Shown here: one piece after another, positions 39,497 through 52,158 of the stretch
Position numbering within the stretch: position 1 is the first letter of the stretch
Layout: each line of letters opens with the position of its first letter
Origin: Brugia malayi
Lineage: Eukaryota; Nematoda; Chromadorea; Rhabditida; Onchocercidae
Direction of reading: 5' to 3'
DNA length: 64,000 nt
Assembly (NCBI RefSeq): GCF_000002995.4
Contig: NW_025062478.1
Span: 7,230,001 to 7,294,000 of the forward strand
Program-made: the position numbers and the translations under genes
The notes under the pieces: generated by a model
What the model was told of the DNA's origin: nothing
Database searches by the model: none
The model's input: only the letters and a program-made list of their open reading frames with translations

Positions 39497-42359
39497 GAGA
39501 CGTATTATTTTATATATTCTGAACCGATGATCAGTCATTTGAATCACCGATATCGATTTAATTTTTTTCTTAAATTTATTTATGTTTTCCCTCTTTGTTA
39601 GAACGTCCTAGGACCAGTTTGTTTGGCTAAACTGGTGGTTGCATTGTTTTAGCTGAATCACACCTCTTTCTGGAACTTTATTTCCATTTACCACCCATTT
39701 TCACTCAGTGCTTTCTTTCGATTTACTATATCGAGAGATTTTATTCATAATATAATTTGTTTATAATTTAATATAATTCAATTGCTTGTTTTTTTTTCAA
39801 GTACTGAAATACATTTTGCAGTGATGAGTTGTCATAAAGATACGACCGATATAATTAGTAATAAACGACAAATAGGAAAGAATGAAGTTGACGGTGAACT
39901 TCTCCGAAAAAGCACTATCATCAAGAGTATCTATCTTCTGCTTGGATTCATTGTTAACTCAAAGGTCATGTCTGGCTAGATTATGAATTGTCGATATGCT
40001 TGGATATGTTTGTTCCCTCTCTTTGACTGCCTTCAGCGCCTGTCTGATCAAGTTCATCCGCTAAAATCATTCACGAGATGCTAATTATACAAATGTCCCC
40101 TTTCTACCCCATTTATATTTAGTGGATATTATTTTAAATTAATGTAAGCAAAAAATATATTGTAAAACATTCCTGCCCCTCTTAAAGTTTCAGATTGCCA
40201 ACTTGTGACCAAATCGATCCTCAACATTTCTTTTTCGTATTTGCTGCTGTTGAGAAATAATTCTTCGTATTTCCAAGCAAAATTTTCTACTTTTTTTAAA
40301 AATATAAGTTGGATGAGCTAACATTTCAGTTATTCATCCACACAACAAACAGTTATTGCTTCTTCCTTTCAAATTACCACAGTACTTTTTTTTTTAATTT
40401 TGGTAAATCGATCAATTTTTTGTCACCCCACTTGCTTAAAAAGTTTCCTTCAAAATTGGTGGAAATATACTTAAAGGAATAAAAAGGTGAATTTTTTAGA
40501 GTTAATTTTCCTCTTTGGCTTTGATTTTACCTAATCTAATTACTTTAGACCAAAAAATATTCTAATAAACATTGACTTGAAATAACGGATGTAGCTAGAT
40601 TCCCAATCATTGATACATAAATATTTAATCATTTTGTTTATAATAATGGATCTAGGTTGTCGTAATCTTTTTGGATTGCAGAACAAAATTGAGAAGAACT
40701 CATCAATTGTATATTTCTCGTGAAAAACTATTGCTAACAAATATAATTATATTATTTACATATAGAACCACTCAATAAACTAGCAATGTCATAGATACTC
40801 AACAAACGCCACTTTTCTTCGCTATTTCGCTTAAAAATGATTGTGATATGATATTATTCTATGATATATATCATTCGTTTTAAACTTATGTTTATTAAAA
40901 CCGATGTTAAAAGTGTTGTAAATTATAATACTATAGTAAATAACACAAAAATCAAAATTTGTTTAGAAATATATTTCTACACATTTCAAAAGGTTTTCAA
41001 TAAAATGTTCAGAAATGCCGGAATAGGACGAATTTCCACTTCAGAAAAAAACGACTCCATTTTAGATAAACTGTAGGTTACATCTTTGAATTTGAATGAT
41101 CGAAGCGCACTTATACTCACAACAAAGTGCATGACGCAGCATTGTTTGTTATTTTATAGATTGCTTCAAAATTACGAAATAGCAAAAAGTACTATAAAAG
41201 TATAACTGTTCCTTATTGGCACCAGTATTTTAAATGTTAGCTGAATAGTACCGCACACATAGAAATTTCCAGTTCTTGATATGGTATAGTCCTCCATTCT
41301 AAAATGGAAGTATAAGTGAAGGAGATCTGAGACTGCAAGTATGATGGGCTGTCAGCGAGATCTGATCTCCGTAACACAGTTTGTGATAGTCATTTTGTCA
41401 CTTATTACTCTTTGACAGGTTTTGTGAGCTGTCAGCTAGCTACAAGCTAACAAAACATTCTATAAGCTTCAAGCAAAAATAGGAACTGATGCTTTAGGAA
41501 TGTTTGCCAATTGCAAGTGGATGTAAGCGCCAGTTTGCTCAGTTCCCTTCATTCATTCTAAATTCCGATTTGTCTGATTTGTTTTCAAGTGTATTTGAAT
41601 TCTTATAACGGCAAATCTGTTTCATTTCTGTGTATAATTATTATGAAATTTAGATTTGAATTCAATTTTATTTAAACTTCCGCTATTTCTTCCATTTGTT
41701 AAATTTATTGGAATTTAGAAATTGTAATCCATCACTATTACTATGACCGCGAATCTATAATGGAATAAACTTGAATAGTTTGCTTTTTTGTCTCTATTTT
41801 AAAATACTTAAGTTCTTCAAAATTAGACCTTCAGCATCTAGCATTAATTATTATAGCTAAAAGACAGGAGAGATATTGGTAACTAATTTAAACTTGTTTT
41901 TATTTCCTTTTTGTTTAAAGAATGAGAAGCTGTAATTTTGCAAAAAGGGCCGTATGTATATTCGTTTTATGATAATTGTCTAAATTTTGTGTTTTTCAAG
42001 TCTTTGTTTAGAAAGTCTTTCTTTTTCGATCCGTCAGAGGAAAATTGCGATATCTCAGAATGAGTGATATCAAAGTGGTTTTTACTTCTAATATTCCTAC
42101 CGATTCCTTCGTAGCATTAGTCAATCATTACATTCATCACTGACTACGTTTAATTCGTTTTTAGACAACCAAACCTTTTGATTATTTTCGTTTGATTATT
42201 TACTTGCACCAGTTATATTTCAACCACAATTGATATAAAGTGATTAGAAAGTAACATGTAACATTTTTTTACATTTCCTTCGTATTTCTTATGTTGCGCA
42301 TTTATCATATTGAATTATTCAAAAAATATTTGATTTTTATAAATATACAATTTTAGGCG

Positions 42360-42402
42360 ATGAATTCTTTCTGAAAAAGATATGCAAATCAAGAAGAAAT
42401 GA
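42360..42402 (+). promoter_or_regulatory. Two mini upstream ORFs before the coiled-coil start codon
   Basis: Just after a TTTTAG that may be a splice acceptor, an ATG at 42360 opens a 4-codon frame ending TGA at 42374. A second ATG at 42382 opens a 6-codon frame whose TGA (42400-42402) overlaps the main ATG (42399-42401) as ATGA. Such an arrangement could reduce or gate translation if the transcript includes this leader. If trans-splicing removes it, it is irrelevant. Confidence 0.4.
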
Positions 42403-45400
42403 CAGAAGAGAATATGCTGAAAAGTATGGTGGATTCAACTGGATTAAATTCCGAGGATGTACAAAATATCATAGAAATGAGAAATGATTTGATCGACAAA
42501 TTATCAGAAAAAGTTGAAGAAAGCAGTGAAAAGTTTAACAAAGTGCGAAATGAGGTGATTAAAGTAGTTCCAGACATTATTAGTCATAGCGAAAAGTTGG
42601 AGCACGAAACTGAGGATGGTGTAAGTGAAATGCTAAAGGAAGCTAAAGGAAAACTGTACGATACGGCAAATGATGTTAATTGCGCTTTTTCTGGAGTAAT
42701 CAACGACTTGACAATGTTTAGTGGAGAAAGCGACCAGAGAGCTTCAGAAATTTTAGGTGATATCAAGGACAGGATAGAGAGATTTAGTGATGATATTGGA
42801 AGAACTACTTTTGAAACTGACAGTGGATTAGAGGAATTAGAGAAAATAAAAGGAGGAACTGAGAATGTACTGGATGTCACGACCAAAGAAAATGAACTCA
42901 TTGGAAATGTCGACGAGATAGTTTCCGAAATATCCGTTGGATTTGGAGAGGAAGCGATCCGAAAAGGATTAGAAGAAGTTGTGAATAAAATATATCCGTT
43001 CGCGAAAAGTGCTGAGGGGACAGTTTCGGAAACAGTTGATACTTGTGAAAAGTTTGATAGTGAGATTAGTGAGAAAACTACTGTCGAAGTGGAGGAAGAA
43101 GGAGAGAAAATGGGTAAATTGAGAAAAGAGACATTTGGGAACTTTCAGAGGTTAAAAGAGGAAGTAAATAACAAAGTAGCGGATGTAGAAAATTCTGCTG
43201 GAGAAAAATTACAAGGTTTCAAAGAAGGGATCGATGAAAAAATCAATGAGATCAACATGGTGTCAGATGTGAAAGATATTATCTATGGATTAGATGACAG
43301 AGAGAAGCCGATAGTCGGTATGAGTGATGTCTGTGCTAGAGAGGATAATGAGGACCTCAAGGAAGACAAATTCTCTGAAGAAATTTCAGCTCCCGCAGAG
43401 GTCGATTTTCTCAGTGCTGCCAATATTGATCACTTAAAAAGCAACACTTCTAATAAAGATACAAAAAAGGTGGAAGAGATAGCGTCGAAATCAGAAGATA
43501 GCAAAGAGACACAAGCTATCAAAACAATCATACCACCGGGAAAAGATGTTCCAGAACAGGTGGGCATTCTTTCCGAAAGCGGTGTTTATTATGATGATTA
43601 TGATGCGTTGAAAGTGAAAATAGAGGAAATCGCGATTACAAAACAAAAAGATACTGTGAATGATAAAGCCGATGAGGTGAATAAATTGTTTGAGGAAGCG
43701 CATAGTATCAGCAAAAAACTGAAGGAATGGGAAACAGGTGGTGATGTGGCAGACCAACAGGTATGTTTACCAAAATTTAAGATTTAAAGTTAAATCTTGC
43801 AAGATGGAAAATTTTTTAGAAATTAAAGCTAAAAAAAAGAAACTCCCAGAATCCAATAGAAAAACTTGTAGAATCAGCTGGTATAATTTGGATTCTTTTT
43901 TTTTTTTTGTTGGTTGAATTTTGCATTTTCAATTTTTAAAAGGAACAGAAAAAGAAATGTGAGTGTCGATAAATATAATAGGCAAGCGATTCTAGGAGGG
44001 TGTTTCACCACAATCATTTTTTTTTTTTTTTTTTGCATTTTATTGAACTTCCAAGCTAATCAATTTATTGGAGTCAGTCGAAGCCTTTTTTCCTGGCTTA
44101 TTAAACTTGACAGTCAAATTACAACTTTGCTAAAATCTTTTTTATGTTCTGTGCGAAATTCACCGAAATTTGTAAAAGAAAGCTTCCTGCAAGACTCAAT
44201 CAATATTTAGTATGAAATGAGAAAATTATGCAAGCCATCGTCAGACGATTAATTTTCTAGTCATTCTCGCCACATTTTTCAAACAAGCAAAAAGAAGATA
44301 AAAAAGACGCATTACTGACATACCAATGCGATGCCTGAATGAGGCTCTCTAGGCCCCTTCATAAATGTCCTCATTTTTCATTTCATTCCATTCCTGTCAT
44401 TTATTATCGACTTATGTTGCATTATTTTAGCCTTTTATTATCCCTTATATTCCATCCTTTTAATTTCTCTTATTACTTACCAGCTATTACTTCATTTCTG
44501 TCATTAGATCTATCTATCTTAGTCTGACCGGAAAGGAAACCTTCCCTTTGATACTTGTTTATTTCCTCTTTCTCCTTGTGTTGCACGGAATGAACTGCAG
44601 AGAATAAAGTAATTGTTACATGTAATCCAGGTCATAGTTTCTGGACGGTTTACTTCCATCTGATCTTCTATGTCCTGTATTTCGATGCTGAACATTCTTC
44701 TCCTGAAAAAATAATGATTAAAAGTTTAATTATAGTCAGTAGTTATTTAAACGGATTCTTTTAACAGCTCTTTTATCATTCCTCAAATGCTTGTATATGC
44801 AAACATTGTTCGTATTTATCTTGTATAGCACTAAATGCCGGAACTGAATTTTGTAGGTAGTGCTAGAAATTTTCATAGAAAGGTTTTATATAATTCAAAT
44901 TTGATAAAGAACAGTTACATGTTTTTATGAATATATTTAAGCAACTTCAGAATTTCATTTTTTTCTTCTGCGATTATTGTTTAGTTAATTATGCAGAAAA
45001 TTGCTAACAATTAACAATGTATTCCTTCAAAGATATTTCAAACAGATCGATTCATATGAACATTCCAAATTCGTCAATTCTTAGTAAATCTGAAATTGAA
45101 AGTAGCAGAATGACTAATCTTTTTTGAACTACGTATGTGAAAATTAAGGAAGCTATATCTATGCATATATCAAGCTTAATCTGAAGGCTCACGTAGGATT
45201 GCTGTTGGGTGATTTGCACTCAGCGACCATGTACTTTGTTCAGTCTTTAAATTTTGAAACTTTAAATTGCTGATAGAAATTTCTTTTAATTTATCTTCAC
45301 ACTATGAAAAATGCGGTCTTGTCTTCTCTTCACTGTTCAATTATTGTCTTGGGTCACTATGCTAAGTTTAATGATATATAGCCTTGTTGGCTTAGTTTAG

Positions 45401-48400
45401 CTTAACAACCATTATTCAGTGATTCACTTTCTTTGCCGCAATTTTTAAATCGAAGCGAATTGTTGAAAAGATTGCTTGTTTTTCAGTATTTGTTTTATAT
45501 ATTACTTATATATATATATATATTACTTTTATATATATTATAGTTTTATATATTATTTATATATTATTATTCCCTAATTTCGAGATGAAATCTATTATTT
45601 ATAACCTTACTGAGCTGAATGACTTGCTTTTTAATATTTAGTTCATCTTCTTGTTCTTAACACCTTATTAGACTAATCTCAGGCCTCAATTTTTTCTTTT
45701 ATTTAAATGCAATCTTTTCTATTTTACTAGTTTCATCTAGCAGAGAATCTGCTTTTTCGATCAAATATTCTTTTTGAATGTTTAGAAAGTTAAAAAAATA
45801 CAGAAAATAAAATCGCTTCCAATAGCTTGCCTTTTCCAGTCGCTTAAAAGAAAAAATTCGGCAACAAGCAAAAAATACTGCAAACAATCGCTGATTTATT
45901 TCATTCATCGTTAATGATGTAAAGTTTAAGTGTTACTGAGTCAAATCTGTTAAGCTTTCATTTGCAACAAAAAGTAAATAAAAATTTTTTAGTGCCAAAA
46001 CAATCACGAAGTAAGTCTTTCAATTCGTAATAAATCAAATTCAATCTGAAAGGCAATTAGATAGATGAAGAGATGAGCGTAAGTAATTCATAATGATAGC
46101 AAAAAAAAAATCAAAATGGATAGAGCAAAATTTTTTCAAAAAAATTCGGCAAAATTCTTGTTTCACTTTAGCTAGATGAATTCAATTTTAGATTAATACA
46201 GCATCATGAGACGAAATTTATGAATTAAATTCAGCTTTTGCAGATAAAAATTCCATAAGTTTCAGTCAATTAAATTAATCTTTCGTTCTGTCGAATTAAT
46301 TTCTCATTGCATGTCAATTTTACTCGAGATAATTTACAAACAGAATGTCATTTGTGTATGTTTTTCCTTAGAACTGCAAATGTTTTAAGAAAGTCTGAAT
46401 AATTTGATAGGAAATGCAAAGAAAGGAAATTCATGATATCACAACTGACCTAAACGAAAGCAGTATGGCAATTGGTGACAGCAAAAGTGAAACGTTTGTT
46501 TTCTATTTCAAAATTTTTTCTTTTTTTTTAAAGAAATGTTTTCTACTTTCAACATTAAAGGATATTTTTGTAGAGTTTTTTATTGTTATTCGATTCGCTG
46601 CATTTAGAATGAAATGTTATAATATCGAAAAGAATGTTTAGTAGTTACTTTCATTCCTATCGTAGAGCTTCGTGTATTTGCAGGCAATTTACTAAAAATG
46701 AGGAGCGAAAATTATCCAGTGTCTCACAACAATTTCCACTTATTTCTGAACATATTAAGGTTTCGACTTTTTTTGAGAGTTCACTTAGCATTCAATTGAT
46801 TTGTAGTGTATAGATACGATGCATGCGTTACAAAATAAAATAATTCTTTGAAAATATTTTTTTTGAAAAGATTTCTAATGGTTAAAAATAAGTTTTAAAA
46901 ATTTCTCCGCTTTATTTAGTTCCAGGATGAACACAATGAAACTACAGATCGTTTACAGGAGGTAAGTGAGGTAATTGTAACATTATCTGCAATGTCAACT
47001 TGTAGTTTAGTTTTCACTTGCTTTCTATTCTGCGCATTTCTTCACAAACTTTAATTTATAGGAGCTGGTGGTGAGTTCCGCTAATGAGATAGGACCGCCA
47101 CTAGTGCAACATTCTGAGATCACCGAATCATTAATGGTTGCATCAGAACGTATTGAGAAACAGGTAGATGGAATAATTTTGTTGAATTACATCTGATATA
47201 ATGCAGCGATGCTGTGACATCCTTACGAATATATGGGAAACAACTAAAGCACATCAAGCATCAGTACAAATTGCGTTGAAGTAGGAAGGTGTTAAAAAAT
47301 TGTTTCTTGCAATTAATTTAAAGAATTCTCATCCGTGCAATATTTTTCTTTTAATTACATATCGGGTAGCGTATGAGTTCAAATTTAGGAAGAACGAAAA
47401 TTTCAGCAATCCAGTGAACCAACATCAGAATTATGTTTTGTCGCAGAAAAATCGTTTACTGCTAATGAAAAAGGAACCGAGCATGAAATCAAGTTGATAG
47501 CTATTGCGCCGCAACCTGAAACAAATGTTAATCTTTTTACCGACCAGGTGAAGTCTTCGGTTTTATTTATCTCCTCCCATTGTCTGCAATAAATCAACTC
47601 AAAAATTTCTATTCTCCTTAATTTTATATTTTAATTTCTATTTTCATTCAATCAAATTATTATGTGGCGTTCTTCTTTCTTTTCACTATTGTCCTAAAAT
47701 ACTAAAGGGGATAGCATGTCATTTTGATTCTAATAAGAGATTCGAAATAACTTTGACCTGTCGATTACTAAATGTGAAATTTAATTCAGTAGGTTATTTA
47801 CTTGAAGTGCACTATGTAAACTAACATTACTAGAACATAGCTACGTACGTAAATTAAATTTGTTATACCTCGCACGTTATCTGCGGCAACATGTATGCAA
47901 TGCATGTGCAGTATACATACTTGCTGTTTAAACTGCTATCCAAGTTTTTGGGACAAATTTTCTGCATTGAGTATATGTTTGAGTCACATTCATTTTGACA
48001 TAATCTAACAGTAGGGAGCGTGAAATGAAATCTGGGGGATGTGGTAGGTATAGATAATTAATTCATAAACCGTTCCAGCCATCAGCTGCAGAAGATGCAC
48101 TCAAATTCTCTGCAGCTCCAACTGTTCTCGAGAATGCACTACAGTCAAGTATCCCGACCAAAAGCAATGACCAGGATGAAATAGTCACAGGGGCAGTGAT
48201 CGACCACATACAAGAAAAAACTGAATCAAAACATGAGGTATCATATAATATTTCCTCGCAGTTAAATCTCCAGCAAAGTTATGGCTGCTTCATTTAACAT
48301 TCCGTCTTAATTCATTTTGTAATTTACTCTTCTTAAGTTAGGTTTTGCTTCCATATAACAACTTTTGCTTTTTTTCGCTCTAATTGTTTTCCCAATGTTT

Positions 48401-50608
48401 TTTTCTTTAAACTTTTTTCATTCGCGTTTTCATAAAACTTTCTGATTAACTTTTCTTTCCACAGCTATCTTAGTTTTCTCCCATAATCTTATATCAATTT
48501 TTTAAAACTTTTTTTGCTTCGCTTGCTTGCTTTTTTGGAATTGCTTGGTAATTTGAAAAAAGTGAGCGAAGTTTGGGAAGATAATAAGAACAACTTACAG
48601 CGAACTGCTAATGCTTTTATCCGAATTGATCTTTCCAGATTAATTCAGCAATTTGAAAAAATTTATTGCTTTTAAATTCAATTCTTTAGTTTCGTAATAT
48701 TTTTTTTCAATAGCATTTAGCTTAAAAATAACTTTCTTCAACATGTGTCATTCGTTTGTCATTCGTATTTCAAAATAAAACGAAAAGAGCGAAGAAAAAA
48801 TAACGAAAGAAACAAAACAATTTTAGTCTGCAAAGACAAGTTTTGTTAATCGTAGCGGTCAACCTGACCGTGCGGCATCATTATCAGTCTCATTGCGGTC
48901 ACCCGTGCTACCACCCAAAAATGCACCGCCACCAGTACCACCGAAGAAAAAATCTATTGAAATGATCCTTGCAGAAGAAGCCAAAGCTATGGGACAGCAG
49001 CATTCATTAAGGGTATTTCCAAGATTTTTTCTTTTTTGTTTTTATTATTTTTATATATTTCTGTTTATTTTTTTAATTTCCTCCCGAAACTTTTTATTTA
49101 CTACGACTTTTTCAAGAGTAAGTTGATTTTAAAAATATCCATCTGAAGAAGTTATCTAATGATTTATTTTGAAGTCTTACTGGAAAACATCATCTCTGAA
49201 TTATTAGAGTTCTTTGAGAAATAAAAACAGGATTTAGGTTCGTTTCATTCAACCAACCGGTCTGTCCATTTTGTTTTGATCGTAGTCTTTCTTCTGAAGA
49301 CTTCGACTTTTGATGTGTGTTGAATTGATTAAATTTTGGAGATCGCGGAAAAGAAACTGACACATATGCACGTTGATTCAATACGATACAAATACATGCT
49401 TAAATATGTTGCAAGCGTTTAGGAATTTTGAATTATTTATGAAGAAAATTGATTAAATGCTACCGCTGCTTGTTGTGTTAATTATGTTACTGTTGATTTT
49501 GTGACGACTTTTGCGCACTGCCACATGCATCCTGCGCTTTTTCAACTTTTGCTCTGTGTTCTTGTCAGTTAATGTTGTCGACAAAAAAGAATGTCATGAA
49601 GATCAAGAAGTTGTTTTCGTTGCTAAGATAAAAATAACATCGTAATTCTATTACAAAAAAATATTTAGGGATTCGAAACATTGACTGAAAGGACAGTAAG
49701 TCCCGGAATGGGAAAAGATGAACTTGGGTCAAACGATAAAGAGGAACAGAAGTAAGCAACTAAGTTTTGAACTTTGTAACTAATTTCCAGTTCAGATTAA
49801 TTTATTAATGGAAAGTTAAGGACTCAAGATCACTAAAATTAAGTAGAAAGAGGCATTTTTTCCATTTCTCATATTCAAAAGATTTATTATTTCCAAATGA
49901 TAATTTTTTTGTAAATTGTTACTGTTCAGCTTTTTTATTTATTCTGTGACTTCTTCCTAGAAAATTCATTATAATTCCGAACTGAAAATTTTGAAACCCA
50001 ATGCTCGAGAATTAAGCATTAAGTACAACTTGAAATTAAGTAAATTAATTTTATTTCTCTGTTCATTTTTTAAGCTTTATTTGTTATTTAGCATTTATTA
50101 AATACGTCAATCCTACTTGCTCATTTTAGTGTCGAAATACCACAAAAGTCTGAATCCCAAATGACAAACACAACGGCGTTAACACAGATTCAGACAATTG
50201 AAACTCAAAAGACAAGAGAATGTCCGATCCTATCAGCAGCTGAAATAAAACCTGTTAGTTTATTGTCTAAATTAGTCCAAAATTTTATGATTTATCAAGT
50301 GTGGTTAATAACAAGCGGACCGAATAATTCCCATTATTTATCAGATATGTAAAAGTAAAAGTAAAAAGTCGGTAATGCTCTGATAAACGCTGCGAAAATA
50401 GTGAAATCAAAATTCTCAAAACCGGCTCTACTTTGATATCGGGTTGATGTTATGAAAGACATCTGATTAAAATTTTGTTCAAAAATAAAGATTTTCAAAA
50501 ATATTGTTGCAACAGGAAGCAGCACATGAAAAGGATAAAATGGACACAATGAAATCGAAAATCAGTGATGGACAACAGCAACAGTCACGACGATGCACTA
50601 TAATATGA
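42399..50608 (+). CDS. Acidic coiled-coil protein with proline-rich segment and CaaX box
   Basis: Not recognised as any named family. Exons: 42399-43760 (454 codons), 46411-46493, 46684-46759, 46920-46961, 47062-47163, 47407-47547, 48079-48237, 48827-49012, 49669-49751, 50130-50253, 50516-50608. All phases agree, giving 816 aa. There is no signal peptide or membrane segment. The first ~450 residues are rich in E, K, D and S with spaced hydrophobic residues, typical of long amphipathic helix or coiled coil (e.g. MRNDLIDKLSEKVEESSEKF). Residues about 656-717 include VLPPKNAPPPVPPKKK, PxxP motifs that SH3 domains can bind. The protein ends QQQQSRRCTII-stop, a CaaX prenylation motif after two arginines, so attachment to the cytoplasmic face of membranes is inferred. 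Exon 2 (weak AC|GTTTGT donor) is the least certain; other exons could hide in the 2.65-kb first intron. The large exon is strongly supported by length and composition. Confidence 0.8.
45493..45570. repeat. AT-rich simple repeat in intron
   Basis: Irregular TATATA runs within the first intron of the coiled-coil gene. Simple-sequence DNA. Confidence 0.8.
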
Positions 50609-52158
50609 ATAATCTATAAAATCACTAAATTAATGCCCCTGAAAATTTCTTTCCACTGTTGTAGAAAGAAACCATTTCAAATCTTGCTAACTTTCAGCAT
50701 GGTGCAGTTTAATTCTTTCAGATTTGTTTTAAGAATGCTCAAAATTTTTAGTGGGTAGACACGCATATTCTTAAAAAGTGCAACTTTTCCGATTGCAACT
50801 CAGCTGAGTTTTAGTTCTACATCTTTTCGTTTTAACTAAATTTAATTAGATTGAATCTGTATCATTGGATCTGATATCTGCTGGTAGCTCGGGCTGAAAA
50901 TCATTTGATTATTCTTAAAATCACTTATTTTCAGTTATCCCTATTCTATTGTTCTTTTCTTCATTCCTTATCATTTTCCACAAAAAAAAAAAAAAAAAAA
51001 AAATAAAAATAAAAAAAAGAAAGATGAAAAGAAAGTAGTATTTCATTAGTTAAAACAAGAATAGTAAATTTTAATAGCGCATCATCAAACATAATTTTTG
51101 TTCTAAAATCTGATATTGAAAAGTCACTTGTTCTAATACTGAAAGGTTAAAAAAAAAATCATTGGAAAGGAAATTTGCTGTCTGAAGCGGCAAATTCTGA
51201 AATGATAGTTGGTAGGAGTATAACTTCTTTTCTGTAGACCTCTTTTTTGGTCCAGCCTTAAAGTGGTCATTCTCTCCCTATTTTCCCTCAAGTTTATTAT
51301 GCAAATTTCCAAAATGACGAAACACAGTTTACTGGTATACAAATATCCAGTGAATATTGTCTTTAAAATTCTCTGACTTCGGCTTACTTTAATTGTGAAA
51401 TCGTCTGTATCAAGCTTTCTTATTTCTATCTCTTCTTGATAAAATTAAACTAAATCACCAACTGCTAACGAACATCTTCTAAGAACAAATTCCTTTTCTC
51501 ATCGATAGCCTAAAAAAATATATGCTATGCTTGCGCTGATATTGAAGCTGGCATTAGGAACTATGCTGATGTAATTATATCAAAAGTACTGTATTATCAC
51601 ATTTCTTAGCTTCAGCTCTGCTGTTTATTGCTGGTATAAAGGATTGCTTTGCAGTATATTGTGCAATGCGTGCTTTTTTTCTTATATTTTTGGTATTTCC
51701 TATGTTATTTTGAGTATTTTTATTTCTTGACAGCATACAATATTTCTCAAGAAAAGATATGCGATTTAATTTACGCGTTTCAGTGATAAATTCCATTTCT
51801 AGTCTACAAAGAAGTCAGTTGCATCATTGTTTTGATAGTCAGTTTATGAAATTCAGATATGCTTAACCCTTATATTTTAAAATGTGAGATGATAAAAAAG
51901 GATTCATTTTATTCAGGACATTAAATGACACCGAGTCTAGTCAGAGAGTTGAAAAGACATTTACTAAAAGAACTCGGAATTACGCAGAATTCCGCAGAGT
52001 GCTTTAGAAATCACTGGTAGCGAAAGTTAGAAACCAAACTAGTACCATCACTTCTACGTGTATGGGAACCGAATCAAATCGATCTACTTAAGAGGATTGA
52101 TGAGTAGAAAAGCATTCAGAGTTTGAAATGATGGGATGGTAATAAAAATAATAGAATA
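50609..52158. other. Convergent intergenic interval, no gene seen
   Basis: Lies between the stop of the coiled-coil gene (+) and the stop of the single-Kunitz gene (-), so it should hold both 3' UTRs. It contains a run of 22 A at 50982-51003. Short open frames on both strands have no recognisable motif. Confidence 0.55.
50982..51003. repeat. Poly-A tract (22 A)
   Basis: A homopolymer run followed by further A-rich sequence, downstream of the coiled-coil gene. No retroposed sequence was recognised in front of it. Confidence 0.8.

Larger units (their letters stand above)
35286..42398. other. 7.1-kb interval without a supported gene
   Basis: The largest gene-free stretch. It should contain the 3' UTR of the Kunitz/lustrin gene, the promoter and possibly untranslated exons of the coiled-coil gene. 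Contents noticed: an A/T low-complexity block at 36066-36237, poly-A-rich DNA near 38.33 kb, a less AT-rich patch at 38980-39230 with an 80-codon open frame of no recognisable family, and a TGCATG cluster at 39427-39496. Short open frames here have no partner exons. Confidence 0.5.

Noticed and set aside
42584..42901. 105-codon minus-strand open frame under the coiled-coil exon
   Set aside because: Shadow of the acidic repeat-like coding exon; Ser/Leu/Pro-rich as expected for the complement of E/K-rich codons.
50982..51003. Poly-A tract as the tail of a retroposed element
   Set aside because: No LINE/SINE-like body or target-site duplication was visible around it.
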